A stretch of 64,000 nt of DNA from Erwinia psidii (GTDB lineage Bacteria; Pseudomonadota; Gammaproteobacteria; Enterobacterales; Enterobacteriaceae): contig NZ_RHHM01000016.1 of assembly GCF_003846135.1 (NCBI RefSeq), forward strand, positions 39,232 through 103,231, in the 5' to 3' direction. A model generated the notes under the pieces. That model was not told where the DNA came from, did not search any database, and worked only from the letters and a program-made list of their open reading frames with translations. Positions 35,588 to 44,374 of this stretch are shown piece after piece (within the stretch, counting starts at the first letter, position 1; each line of letters opens with the position of its first letter). The position numbers and the translations under genes are program-made.

Positions 35588-36604
35588 ATGAATATTGATG
35601 CGTTACTTGCGCCGATCGCCCCCGACAGCCCCTGTGGTGAAAACCTGGAATACGATGCTGACTACATGGCAATGGAGCAGGCCAGTGCGGGTAAAGCGGA
35701 ACAGCAGTTTGGCGACACAATTATTCCGGCTGAGCCGGCGGACTGGAACAAAGTAGAACGGCTGGCCAGTGAGTTGCTGACCCGCAGCAAGGATCTACGG
35801 GTGATGCTGGCGCTGACCCGCGCCTGGACTCAGCTGCGTGGATTGTCTGGCTACGCCGACGGGCTGCAGCTGATCCAACAGTCATTGCTGCTGTACTGGG
35901 AACCGCTGTGGCCGCTGCTTGAAGAAGACGGCGAGCGCGATCCTTTCTACCGTGTCAATGCGCTGGCGGCGTTAAGCGATAAGTCAGCACTCACTTCTGC
36001 CATGCGTCAGGCCCCGTTGCTACGTAATGCGTCAGATCAGATTTCCCTGCGTGATGCCTGTGCGCTGCTGGACGGTAGCAAAACCGAATGCCCTGAGTTC
36101 CCCGGCGGCCTTGCCAGGCTGACCGATGAACTGTCGCGTGGTGAACAACCCGGCATAGCAGCTATTCTCAGTATAAGTGAGCGGTTACAAACCATTCGTG
36201 ACACCCTGACGGAACATCTGGGGGAAAGCGGGTTGCCGGAGATGGAACAGCTGATGAAAACGGTGAAGATTGTCGCTACCGCCTGTGAAGTGACCGATCT
36301 TAGCGCGATGATCCCGACCGGTTTCACTGAGGCCCTCCATAATGTGGTGGAAACGCCACAGGCAAAACCTGTGCAGAAGGAAACCGACTGGCGCAGCGCA
36401 AAAATTGCGTCGCGAACCGATGCTCAGCTGATGCTGGAAAAAGTAAAGCAGTACTTTGTACAGCACGAGCCAAGCCATCCGGCTCCGCTGATGATTGACC
36501 GCGTAAAGCGGATGATCGACATGGACTTTATGGACATTATTCGTGACCTGACGCCGGACGGCGTTCACCAGTTGGAAAATATCTTCGGACGCCGCGACAA
36601 CTGA
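35588..36604 (+). CDS. tssA: T6SS assembly protein TssA
   Basis: A 338-residue protein with the ImpA_N domain (DALLAPIAPDSPCGENLEYDADY, then KDLRVMLALTRAWTQLRG) and a C-terminal domain ending DGVHQLENIFGRRD. It is the short class of TssA, which caps or primes the baseplate and sheath during assembly. The gene starts 15 bp after tagF. Confidence 0.93.
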   Translation: MNIDALLAPIAPDSPCGENLEYDADYMAMEQASAGKAEQQFGDTIIPAEPADWNKVERLASELLTRSKDLRVMLALTRAWTQLRGLSGYADGLQLIQQSLLLYWEPLWPLLEEDGERDPFYRVNALAALSDKSALTSAMRQAPLLRNASDQISLRDACALLDGSKTECPEFPGGLARLTDELSRGEQPGIAAILSISERLQTIRDTLTEHLGESGLPEMEQLMKTVKIVATACEVTDLSAMIPTGFTEALHNVVETPQAKPVQKETDWRSAKIASRTDAQLMLEKVKQYFVQHEPSHPAPLMIDRVKRMIDMDFMDIIRDLTPDGVHQLENIFGRRDN

Positions 36605-36651
36605 GTCGTCGCATTTACTGACACACACCTCACCTGACTTCGGAGAACAGC

Positions 36652-37176
36652 ATGGCAGGCAAATCCAGTGGGCAAAAATTTATCGCCCGTAACCGCGCAC
36701 CGCGCGTGCAGATCGAATATGACGTGGAGATCTATGGTGCGGAACGCAAAATCCAGCTGCCTTTTGTGATGGGCGTACTGGCCGATCTGGTTGGCAAACC
36801 GGTTGAAGGGCTGCCATCCGTTGACGAACGTAAATTCCTTGAAATCGACATCGATAATTTCGACGAGCGGATGAAATCGCTCAAGCCTCGCGTGGCTTTC
36901 CAGGCGGATAACACGCTGACCGGTGAAGGCCGACTGAATGTCGATCTGACCTTTAACAGCATGGAAGACTTCTCGCCGGATGCGGTGGCCCGTAACGTTG
37001 AGCCGTTGAGCAAACTGCTCGATGCACGCACCCAGCTTTCCAACCTGTTGACCTATATGGACGGCAAAAACGGTGCGGAAGAGTTGATCTCTAAAATCCT
37101 TCAGGACCCGACGCTGCTTAAATCATTGAGCCACCTGCCAAAGCAGGAAGATGCGTCCAAAGGTGAGGAGGAGTAA
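36652..37176 (+). CDS. tssB: T6SS contractile sheath small subunit TssB
   Basis: A 174-residue VipA/TssB protein with RNRAPRVQIEYDVEIYGAE near the N-terminus, LPFVMGVLADLVG, and the LNVDLTFNSMEDFSPDAV stretch. TssB and TssC form the contractile sheath. It ends 3 bp before tssC in the usual tssBC pair. Confidence 0.97.
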   Translation: MAGKSSGQKFIARNRAPRVQIEYDVEIYGAERKIQLPFVMGVLADLVGKPVEGLPSVDERKFLEIDIDNFDERMKSLKPRVAFQADNTLTGEGRLNVDLTFNSMEDFSPDAVARNVEPLSKLLDARTQLSNLLTYMDGKNGAEELISKILQDPTLLKSLSHLPKQEDASKGEEE

Positions 37177-37179
37177 CCG

Positions 37180-38685
37180 ATGAGCAATCCATCACAACAG
37201 CAACAGCAACAGCCACAGGAACAACAGGGCTGGGCGCAGGATGAATTCAGCGCCCTGCTGAACAAAGAGTTCCGGCCAAAAACCGACTCTGCCCGTTCGG
37301 CGGTGGAAAGCGCGGTGAAAACCCTGGCGCAGCAGGCGCTGGAAAACACCGTTACCGTTGGAAACGATGCCTATCGCACCATTCAGGCGCTGATTGCGGA
37401 GATTGACGAAAAGCTCTCCAGGCAGGTCAACGAAATTATTCACCACGATGATTTCCAGAAGCTGGAAGGCGCGTGGCGCGGCCTGAGCTACCTGGTGAAC
37501 AACACCGAAACTGACGAGATGCTAAAAATCCGCTTTATGAGCATCTCCAAGCAGGAACTGGGCCGTACCCTGAAGCGCTACAAAGGCGTGGGCTGGGACC
37601 AAAGCCCCATCTTCAAAAAAATCTATGAAGAAGAGTACGGTCAGTTTGGCGGCGAGCCGTTTGGCTGCCTGGTAGGTGATTACTATTTCGACCACAGCCC
37701 GCAGGATGTGGAGCTGCTGGGTGAGATGGCGCGTATTGGTGCCGCCTCACACTGTCCGTTCATCACCGGCACCGGGCCAGGCGTGATGCAGATGGAGTCA
37801 TGGCAGGAGCTGGCAAACCCGCGCGATCTGACCAAAATCTTCCAGAACAGTGAATATGCCGCCTGGCGCAGCCTGCGTGAGTCAGAGGATGCCCGCTATC
37901 TGGGGCTGGTGATGCCACGTTTCCTTGCCCGTCTGCCTTATGGTATCCGTACCAACCCGGTTGACAGCTTCGATTTTGAAGAAGAAACCGACGGTGCAAA
38001 CCACGGAAACTATACCTGGACCAACGCGGCCTATGCGATGGCGGCTAACATCAACCGCTCATTTAAAGAGTACGGCTGGTGTACCTCAATCCGTGGCGTG
38101 GAGTCGGGCGGCGCGGTAGAAAATCTGCCCTGCCATACCTTCCCAAGCGACGACGGTGGCGTGGATATGAAATGCCCGACCGAAATCGCTATCAGCGACC
38201 GCCGCGAAGCGGAACTGGCGAAAAACGGTTTTATGCCGCTGGTACATCGCAAAAACTCTGACTTTGCCGCCTTTATTGGTGCGCAGTCATTGCAAAAGCC
38301 GGCGGAATACCATGACCCGGATGCCACCGCCAACGCACGTCTGGCCGCGCGTCTGCCGTATCTGTTCGCCTGCTGCCGCTTTGCGCACTACCTGAAGTGC
38401 ATCGTGCGCGACAAAATCGGCTCCTTCCGCGAACGTGACGAAATGGAACGCTGGCTGAACGACTGGGTGATGAACTACGTTGACGGCGATCCGGCGAACT
38501 CCTCACAGGAAACCAAATCCCGTAAGCCGCTGGCCTCTGCGGAAGTGCAGGTAGAAGAGATCGAGGATAACCCTGGCTACTACGCCGCCAAATTCTTCCT
38601 GCGTCCGCATTACCAGCTGGAAGGCCTGACCGTGTCGCTGCGTCTGGTGTCCAAATTGCCGTCGCTGAAAGCGGATAACGTCTGA
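37180..38685 (+). CDS. tssC: T6SS contractile sheath large subunit TssC
   Basis: A 501-residue VipB/TssC protein. It begins with a Gln-rich stretch (QQQQQPQEQQGWAQDEF); the conserved core includes LEGAWRGLSYLVNNTE, GEPFGCLVGDYYFDH and the C-terminal NPGYYAAKFFLRPHYQLEGL. It interlocks with TssB and is disassembled by ClpV. The tssJKLM–tssBC half of the locus ends here, before an AT-rich effector island. Confidence 0.97.
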   Translation: MSNPSQQQQQQPQEQQGWAQDEFSALLNKEFRPKTDSARSAVESAVKTLAQQALENTVTVGNDAYRTIQALIAEIDEKLSRQVNEIIHHDDFQKLEGAWRGLSYLVNNTETDEMLKIRFMSISKQELGRTLKRYKGVGWDQSPIFKKIYEEEYGQFGGEPFGCLVGDYYFDHSPQDVELLGEMARIGAASHCPFITGTGPGVMQMESWQELANPRDLTKIFQNSEYAAWRSLRESEDARYLGLVMPRFLARLPYGIRTNPVDSFDFEEETDGANHGNYTWTNAAYAMAANINRSFKEYGWCTSIRGVESGGAVENLPCHTFPSDDGGVDMKCPTEIAISDRREAELAKNGFMPLVHRKNSDFAAFIGAQSLQKPAEYHDPDATANARLAARLPYLFACCRFAHYLKCIVRDKIGSFRERDEMERWLNDWVMNYVDGDPANSSQETKSRKPLASAEVQVEEIEDNPGYYAAKFFLRPHYQLEGLTVSLRLVSKLPSLKADNV

Positions 38686-38731
38686 GTGAATAACGCACCC
38701 TGTGCGCCGGTAAACAGAAGAGGATCTGCTG

Positions 38732-38896
38732 ATGATCAACCGAAAAGTCTACACCGTTATAGGCGATCTGCATGGTGATACCAATGATGAGGAATTTCCA
38801 TTGAAGACATTGTGCGATAAATGCGTGAAATATTATCGAATTGACTCTGAACAGGATTTAGAGGCGGAGTCCTGTTGCGACCACTGTGGTTTGTAA
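38732..38896 (+). CDS. Small zinc-ribbon-like protein
   Basis: A 54-residue frame from ATG 38732, preceded by AGAGGA at good spacing. It has two Cys pairs, CDKC at residues 28–31 and CDHC near the C-terminus, as in a small zinc ribbon, and a VIGDLHGD motif near the N-terminus. It lies 46 bp after tssC in the same direction. I do not know the family; it could be a small regulator or the first cargo gene of the island. It is short, so the call rests on motif pattern and ribosome binding site. Confidence 0.5.
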   Translation: MINRKVYTVIGDLHGDTNDEEFPLKTLCDKCVKYYRIDSEQDLEAESCCDHCGL

Positions 38897-39378
38897 TATT
38901 GCGGTGATGATGCCTCGCGTTTAAATTCCCTGTGCGGAAAGGGTAATACGTTTTATTGTCCGATAATCAATGTTCTTTTATTTACCGGCGGCAGGGGGGG
39001 ATTTCCTCTGTTTATTCCTGCATATGAAATGAAGCGAATTGATTCAGAACCGAACTCACTAGACTATATTTGTTTGCCCGCCTGTAACTGAGAAAAACTC
39101 CGCGTTCTAACGTACCACACCTGCGTCAGGCTCCGTACGAGGAGTGTGAGCAACAATTATACCGAATGGGACAGGCTTTTATTTCTTCGCCATCAATCCG
39201 CAGAGGTGTTCATCAATGAACACCTCTGCGTACTCCCTGAAATATCCTTGTCGTGAGCGATATTAAGGAGCGAGGCACAGGTTAAATATGGACGGTTTTA
39301 TTCAGCGTCATACTTTCCTGTTTGCCATTTCAGTGCTTTCTGTTAAGCAAATCGTTAACTAATAAAGAGTGGATAACC
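38897..39378. other. Intergenic region upstream of hcp1
   Basis: AT-rich, about 480 bp. It contains a damaged copy of the dispersed repeat (right end at 39167–39177) and, from about 39293, a leader shared with hcp2 (see 43720–43808), with GGTTTTATTCAGC and GTGCTTTCTGTTAAGC segments. No other gene is supported. Confidence 0.5.
39120..39177. repeat. Dispersed repeat, truncated copy
   Basis: Only the right terminal repeat TGGGACAGGCT (39167–39177) and short internal bits (GTCAGGCTCCGTACG) of the 142-bp element are recognisable. The left end is missing. Confidence 0.55.
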
Positions 39379-39861
39379 ATGGCTATTGATATGTTTATGA
39401 AGGTCGACGGTGTGACCGGCGAGTCTAAAGACTCAAACCACACTGGCTGGACAGATATTACTTCTTTCTCCTGGGGGGCATCTCAGCCAGGCAATATGGC
39501 GGTTGGCGGCGGCGGCGGTGCGGGTAAAGTAAATTTCAATGACCTGCATGTTAATGCACTGATCGACAAATCAGTGACCGCGCTGCTGAAAAACTGTGCC
39601 AGCGGTAAGCACCTTGCTAAAGTTGAGCTGTCGGTATGTAAAGCGGGTGGTACTCAGGTTGAGTATGCGCGCATCACGCTGGAAGACGTTCTGGTGACAA
39701 CAGTTAACTACAATGGGTCTGACAACGGCGATACGCTGGGCATGACTTACTCATTCCAGGCGTCCAAAGTGAAACAGCAGTACTGGGAGCAGAGTTCTTC
39801 CGGCGGTAAAGGTGCAGAAAGCACCGCTGGCTGGAATATTAAAGAGAATAAAGAAGTTTAA
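39379..39861 (+). CDS. hcp: T6SS tube protein Hcp (TssD), copy 1
   Basis: A 160-residue Hcp with the signature AIDMFMKVDGVTGESKD start, GWTDITSFSWGASQPGNM and C-terminal FQASKVKQQYWEQSSSG. Hcp hexamers stack into the inner tube and carry small effectors in their lumen. ATG 39379 matches the second copy at 43809. The upstream leader and gene are duplicated there with few residue changes. A strong GC hairpin follows the stop codon. Confidence 0.97.
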   Translation: MAIDMFMKVDGVTGESKDSNHTGWTDITSFSWGASQPGNMAVGGGGGAGKVNFNDLHVNALIDKSVTALLKNCASGKHLAKVELSVCKAGGTQVEYARITLEDVLVTTVNYNGSDNGDTLGMTYSFQASKVKQQYWEQSSSGGKGAESTAGWNIKENKEV

Positions 39862-39874
39862 GTTGCTTATTAAA

Positions 39875-39892
39875 CCTCCCCTGTGGGGGAGG
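39875..39892 (+). promoter_or_regulatory. Strong hairpin between hcp1 and its effector gene
   Basis: CCTCCCC (39875–39881) pairs with GGGGAGG (39886–39892) across a TGTG loop. No U-run follows, so it is more likely an mRNA-stabilising or attenuating structure than a full terminator. Its right arm is also a perfect Shine-Dalgarno for an ATG at 39896, which the fold would hide. Confidence 0.6.
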
Positions 39893-39946
39893 TTGATGAA
39901 CAACAATGACAGCTGGAAAGTTAAATTGCCACTGAGGGATTTATTC

Positions 39947-40813
39947 GTGAGTATTATCAGAATAAGCTTGGGCGTAGGCAGTGGCCAGCCTAATAAATTC
40001 CGGGATGTACAGATGGTTCAGTCATTGCTGAACAGCAACAAAGTGATTACCAGCCCAGGTAATGAGCTGAACGTGGATGGTCTAATTGGCCCCAAAACGA
40101 TTGAGCGGATAAAAGAATTTCAGCAAAAGGTTGTCAAATTATCCAGCCCCGATGGTATTGTTTCTCCTGACGGCCCAACGATGCGTCATTTACATTTCCA
40201 TTCAGATAAAGTTGCGCCAGTCAGCAATACTTTCACCAGCAATACCAATATGCGCGAGCTAACAGAGGAAATGTATGTCAGTGCAGCAAAATCGCTGAAC
40301 TGTGAGGTTGCTGCGGTAAAAGCGGTGGTGATCACCGAATCCAAAATGACCGGGCCTTTTGATGCCAAAGGCCGACCCACCATTCTTTTCGAACGCCATC
40401 ATTTTATGGCCTATACAGATAAGAAATATAACAGCACCCACCCTGATATATCCGGGCCTCGCGGTATTCCCTATGGGAAATTCAGTGTGCAGTATGACCG
40501 GTTGAATGAGGCGATTAAACTTGATCGCGAGGCTGCACTGAAGTCTGCTTCGTGGGGCGCATTTCAGATAATGGGTTCCAATTATGCAACGTCAGGTTAT
40601 GCCAGTGTGGAAAAATTTGTCGAGGGAATGAATACTCTTGCAGGTCAGGTTTATGCCTTTGTGAATCATATATCCAGAACGCCGGTGTTATTAAATGCGA
40701 TAAGAACTAAAAATTGGTCAAATTTCGCCTACCACTATAACGGTCCGGGATATAAAGATAAAAATTATGATACGCAAATGGCGACCAACTATGATTATGC
40801 ACTGCATCATTAA
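39947..40813 (+). CDS. Putative T6SS muramidase effector, copy 1
   Basis: About 288 residues. Residues 15–75 form a peptidoglycan-binding-like domain (DVQMVQSLLNSNKVI, then GLIGPKTIERIKEFQQKVV). The rest is an N-acetylmuramidase (DUF3380) domain: VVITESKMTGPFDAKGRPTILFERHHF contains the putative catalytic Glu, followed by SASWGAFQIMGSNY and FAYHYNGPGY. It should cut peptidoglycan glycan strands in the periplasm of a target cell. GTG 39947 follows GAGGGA and aligns with the start of the paralogue at 44375; ATG 39896 is an alternative. No signal peptide, as expected for Hcp-delivered cargo. The next gene encodes an exported immunity candidate. Confidence 0.85.
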   Translation: MSIIRISLGVGSGQPNKFRDVQMVQSLLNSNKVITSPGNELNVDGLIGPKTIERIKEFQQKVVKLSSPDGIVSPDGPTMRHLHFHSDKVAPVSNTFTSNTNMRELTEEMYVSAAKSLNCEVAAVKAVVITESKMTGPFDAKGRPTILFERHHFMAYTDKKYNSTHPDISGPRGIPYGKFSVQYDRLNEAIKLDREAALKSASWGAFQIMGSNYATSGYASVEKFVEGMNTLAGQVYAFVNHISRTPVLLNAIRTKNWSNFAYHYNGPGYKDKNYDTQMATNYDYALHH

Positions 40814-40825
40814 TCAAGGATTAGC

Positions 40826-41383
40826 ATGAAAGTTAAAAACATAGTTCTGGCACTGATATGTTCAATTAGCAGTGCCTTTGCTATTGCCGACGTCAGGCTT
40901 AACGCTTCTGAACCTGCTACAGTTTATACTGCTCTGACGGAAAAAGCGGTCCAGGCAGGTCTGGCGAATGTGAACATTGATTCTGCACAAACGTTTGATG
41001 TTATTCAGCAGGGTAAAAAGCTGGGTACATTGGTGAATGGCAAAGGTTGGTTGAGAGATGTTCACCCGGTGTGTTTTATAGGATGGTCAACCGCTGCCGA
41101 TCCCCGTGCGTTCTTTATGCAGACGATGGGAGCAGATGCCTGGGAAACCGTGGATTGTGATAAAGTCGAATCTGTCGGTGTTATATCTGAGTCTGGCGAT
41201 AAAAATCTGAAGATTGCCGTTATTTATCAGGTCGATGTGCGGGGAGAATACTCGCGAGATTATATTGTTCTGGGTCTGAAAGAGAATGACAAACTCGACT
41301 ACGACGCAGAAAAAACCGTTTTTTTTCAGAAAACCGATATCAAAGATATCCCTGAATTCAGACGGCTTTATCAAAAAAAATAA
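40826..41383 (+). CDS. Putative periplasmic immunity protein to muramidase 1
   Basis: A 185-residue protein with a Sec signal peptide (VKNIVLALICSISSAFA, cleavage near AIAD). It shares VCFIGWS, then DAWETVDCDKVESVGVIS, then KIAVIY with the protein at 45229–45783, which sits in the same place beside the second muramidase gene. Two Cys may form a disulphide. Export to the periplasm fits protection against a peptidoglycan-cutting effector. Immunity is inferred from location and pairing, not from a known family. Confidence 0.75.
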   Translation: MKVKNIVLALICSISSAFAIADVRLNASEPATVYTALTEKAVQAGLANVNIDSAQTFDVIQQGKKLGTLVNGKGWLRDVHPVCFIGWSTAADPRAFFMQTMGADAWETVDCDKVESVGVISESGDKNLKIAVIYQVDVRGEYSRDYIVLGLKENDKLDYDAEKTVFFQKTDIKDIPEFRRLYQKK

Positions 41384-41419
41384 AAAGCGTGTGAATTGAC
41401 AGGATATATGGCTGGCTTA

Positions 41420-41566
41420 GCACGCTGTTCCATCAGGCTCTTTTATTTACCATATTGAACACAGGCAGTGCCCGACATCCTCAGGTACTTCCTGTAGGCG
41501 TTGTTTTCTCTGTGCTGTCTGCGTTCACACCGCTTGCAACCATGACGCCTGTTGGTCGGGGCACAG
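41420..41566. repeat. Dispersed 142-bp repeat, diverged copy 3
   Basis: The left part CTGTTCCATCAGGCTCTTTTATTT and internal GGCAGTGC–GACATCCTCAGGTAC–GTAGGCG segments align with copies 1 and 2; the right end (TTGGTCGGGGCACAGC) is altered. It lies upstream of the small exported protein at 41614, and shows that a longer start at 41455 would read through a repeat. Confidence 0.7.
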
Positions 41567-41613
41567 CAAGCTGGCGTGATAAAGGCAAACAAGCAGATAA
41601 GGGTAAATGCAAA

Positions 41614-41955
41614 ATGAAAGGCAACCTGATGGTTTCACTCCTGCTGGTCGCCGGTTTCACCGGTGCCACGCCTTCAGCGTCCATTAACCCGGTGGTTAAG
41701 CAGGTCAGGATGACCGTTGAGAAAGAGAAACTGGTCAGTAACCCAGACTGCACCGACTATCTTTTCACTCAGAACGCCGGGAAGGACATGGATCTGGTGG
41801 ATGTGATGGAGAAGCATGGTGGCCAGTGTCCGGGGGATGTTCAGGTGCAGCATCGTCTGTTCAGCGTGTATGTCGATCAAAAAACAAAACAGATGGTCAG
41901 TGACAAAGATGATCCGCAGAACGGCAATCTGTCTTTGCTGCCACCAGCAGAGTAA
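41614..41955 (+). CDS. Small exported protein of unknown function
   Basis: A 113-residue protein with a signal peptide (GNLMVSLLLVAGFTGATPSAS) and a mature part with two Cys (NPDCTDYLF, GGQCPGDVQV). No family is recognised. It sits after the first immunity candidate, in the same direction, so it may be another immunity or accessory protein of the island. The start at 41614 excludes the repeat-derived sequence upstream. Confidence 0.6.
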   Translation: MKGNLMVSLLLVAGFTGATPSASINPVVKQVRMTVEKEKLVSNPDCTDYLFTQNAGKDMDLVDVMEKHGGQCPGDVQVQHRLFSVYVDQKTKQMVSDKDDPQNGNLSLLPPAE

Positions 41956-41984
41956 TTCATCAGTTTAAGCACTCCGGTTATTCT

Positions 41985-42240
41985 TATCGCATTACAGGAG
42001 ACTGTCCGGCGGGAGCGTTTTTTTAATATGTGGTTGACGGGATTGATAGCGACCCTCAGTGCTCTGGCGATATCCCGCACTCCTGCGCCAGTGTGCGACA
42101 GTTCAACAACCTGCTCGTTACGGTGTGTTTTCTCGCCTCACAGATATAAGTTTGTGGGGAAATGCAGAGCGATGACCGACAACGAAAGCGCTGCTGTTGG
42201 CAACGGCTACGGCCATGCCGTAACCGCGTTCGAATGGTAA
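41985..42240 (-). mobile_element. IS1-family insA remnant
   Basis: Two minus-strand frames together resemble the InsA protein of IS1-family elements: QRFRCRSSLC and TYICEARKH in one frame and VVELSHTGAGVRDIARAL then AINPVNHILKK in the next. These match the zinc-finger part and the helix-turn-helix part of InsA (consensus AGVRDTARVLKIGINTVIRTLKK-like). A frameshift separates them, and no insB or terminal repeat is visible. It is a dead relic marking past insertion into the effector island. Confidence 0.72.
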
Positions 42241-42368
42241 ACAGGGCTAACACCTTAACGACCAACAGACTATCAGATATTTCAGTGGATTGACGACATT
42301 GCTGAAGGCTTAATTTAAAAATGCCAGTTGAAATCAGATGTATTTTATAAAGATATCTGTATTGGATT

Positions 42369-42676
42369 ATGAGAATATTACTTGCGTGTTTTTCTCTGTT
42401 AATGGTGTCCTCAGTCGCATATGCTGAACACAGCGTTGAAGTATTTGATGGTAAAAAATATCAGGTAAAAATAACCAGCAATTGTAATGAGGTGAAATGA
42501 CTTGTGACAATATGGTCTTTGAGTCTGAAAGTAAAAGAAGTGGTAAAAGCATTATATTAAAAGGTGAAACTGTTAACACTGATTGTCCTAATATGTGTAA
42601 TTTGCGTGGTTGCCAGTACAGAAATGATGAATATAGCTATACGATATTGAGTAACCAGCAGTATAAAAATCTATAG
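42369..42676 (+). pseudogene. Frameshifted small exported protein A
   Basis: The N-terminal part has a signal peptide (RILLACFSLLMVSSVAYA) then VEVFDGKKYQVKITSNC. A single-base loss near 42491 (after AATGAG) stops the frame at 42500; the next frame continues with EMTCDNMVFESESKR, ILKGETVNTDCPNMCNLRGC and ends at 42676. The rejoined protein aligns with the paralogue at 42708. Paired Cys residues suggest a disulphide-rich periplasmic protein, perhaps an orphan immunity protein. Confidence 0.68.
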
Positions 42677-42707
42677 TCTCTTTCGATTATGAAAGATAAT
42701 AGAGTTA

Positions 42708-43036
42708 TTGACGCCGTTAAAGGTAGTATCAATTAACATCTTGCTCTGGTTAGCTGTTTTCTTAACGATTACCTTCTTAAATACCGTTTCTCATGCCGCA
42801 AGTACTGGTATATTCAATGGTAAAAGATTTACCATCACCATAACCGAACATTGTTCTGAAGGGAATGTCTCCTGTGAGAACGTTACCTTCGTTTCTGAAA
42901 AAAAACGGCTAATGGCATTCTGTTAAAAGGGAAGGCGGTCAATGTAAATTGTCCCGATACCTGCGATTTTCGTGGTTATGAATTTAAAAATGGTTTATAT
43001 AAATATTCACTGCTTACGGATGATTTTGTTAGCTGA
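42708..43036 (+). pseudogene. Frameshifted small exported protein B (paralogue of A)
   Basis: It starts at TTG 42708 with a hydrophobic leader (VSINILLWLAVFLTITFL) and FNGKRFTITITEHC. At a run of eight A bases (42897–42904) the frame breaks; the shifted frame continues as ANGILLKGKAVNVNCPDTCDFRGYEF and ends at 43036. It matches protein A over the whole length. Eight A in a row is a classic slippage site, so phase variation, programmed slippage or plain decay are all possible. Confidence 0.68.
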
Positions 43037-43808
43037 GATTTGAATGTATTTAAAAACGACAAGCCAGTCTCTACAAATAACGGAACATTAAAATAATTAT
43101 AAAAGCTAATAATTGACTGAGGAAATATTGCTTGCACGTCTTAATCTGTTGGCGTAAAGCTACGGCCTGTCTTGTTTAGCATTTTTTTCGAGCAGATGAC
43201 CACTTAAATACTGGCCAGTTGCTTGATTTTAAGGAGAGGATGGGCTGCCTTTTTTAGCACATTGATGATGTTATTTTCATTACAAAGATTATCGGTTCTG
43301 TCAGGCTTTGAGCTTTCTTCTGGGTTAGTGTAAGGTTTCTGTATTAAAGAGATAGCGTAACGTTAAGCATTTTTAAACTAAACATACTGACTGATGCCTG
43401 TATTTATTATTGTTTTTTTTACTTGATCTCATGAAAACCTTTGCAATTGTCCGAATTTAAATAACTTATATATGGTCATCATTTAGTCTCCCTGTCCGCT
43501 TTCCTCACGGCAGGACCGGGAGGATTTAATATGTGATTATGATTATTGCTTAATTTAATGTAACAAGATACTGAAAGAATATAATCTGGCTAACCAGAAG
43601 CTTCGAAATTCAACACTGCACTGCCAGTGGTTATAAAAAAATCATGCAAAGGTGTTGATTAACAATCCTGACCATCCTTATGGTGGCGAATATTCATACG
43701 CAAGTCTGAGGTGAAATATGACCAATTTTATTCAGCCTGATACTTATATGTTTGCTATGTCAGTACTTTCTTTTAAGTAAATTATTAACAAGTGAAGAGT
43801 AGATAACT
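43037..43808. other. AT-rich gap upstream of hcp2
   Basis: About 770 bp without a gene I can support. The last 90 bp repeat the leader found upstream of hcp1 (TTTTATTCAGCCTGATACTT, then AGTACTTTCTTTTAAG). The remaining part is AT-rich and shows no known family in any frame. Confidence 0.45.
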
Positions 43809-44291
43809 ATGGCTATTGATATGTTTATGAAGGTTGACGGTGTAACCGGCGAGTCGAAAGATTCAAATCACACCGGTTGGACAGATATTACCTCTTTTTC
43901 CTGGGGCGCAACGCAGCCGGGCAATATGGCCGTTGGCGGCGGTGGCGGTGCAGGTAAGGTTAATTTCAGTGAATTACACGTTGAAGCACTGATTGATAAG
44001 TCAGTGGCAGCATTGCTAAAAAACTGCGCCAGTGGTAAGCACCTGACTAAAGTTGAGCTGTCGGTGTGTAAAGCAGGTGGTTCTCAGGTTGAGTATGCAC
44101 GCATCACCCTCGAAGATGTGCTGGTGACGCAAGTAAAATACAACGGTGCTAATAATGGCGATTTAGTGGGCATGTCTTATTCCTTCCAGTCTTCTAAAGT
44201 GAAACAGCAGTACTGGGAGCAAAGCTCTTCCGGTAATAAAGGAGCAGAAAGCAGTGCTGGTTGGAACATTAAAGAAAACAAAGAAGCATAA
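43809..44291 (+). CDS. hcp: T6SS tube protein Hcp (TssD), copy 2
   Basis: A 160-residue Hcp nearly identical to copy 1. Differences are scattered conservative changes, for example FSELHVEALIDKSVAAL against FNDLHVNALIDKSVTAL. Length and start are the same, and the leader is homologous. It is followed by its own muramidase and immunity genes. The second copy probably arose by duplication of the whole module and may carry its own effector. Confidence 0.97.
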   Translation: MAIDMFMKVDGVTGESKDSNHTGWTDITSFSWGATQPGNMAVGGGGGAGKVNFSELHVEALIDKSVAALLKNCASGKHLTKVELSVCKAGGSQVEYARITLEDVLVTQVKYNGANNGDLVGMSYSFQSSKVKQQYWEQSSSGNKGAESSAGWNIKENKEA

Positions 44292-44374
44292 ATAACAGCA
44301 GCTCCTCCTTTGTGGGAACTTTATTTCTTAAGTTCAATGTGTTACCGAGATGTGTTGATAGTAGAGATGATGGT

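Noticed and set aside
38897..39091. Frame continuing after the zinc-ribbon stop codon TAA
   Set aside because: It stays open for about 65 codons, but the zinc ribbon looks complete at the stop and the rest has no motif; chance is sufficient.
42028..42240. Plus-strand 70-residue frame
   Set aside because: It is the complement of the IS1 insA remnant on the minus strand.
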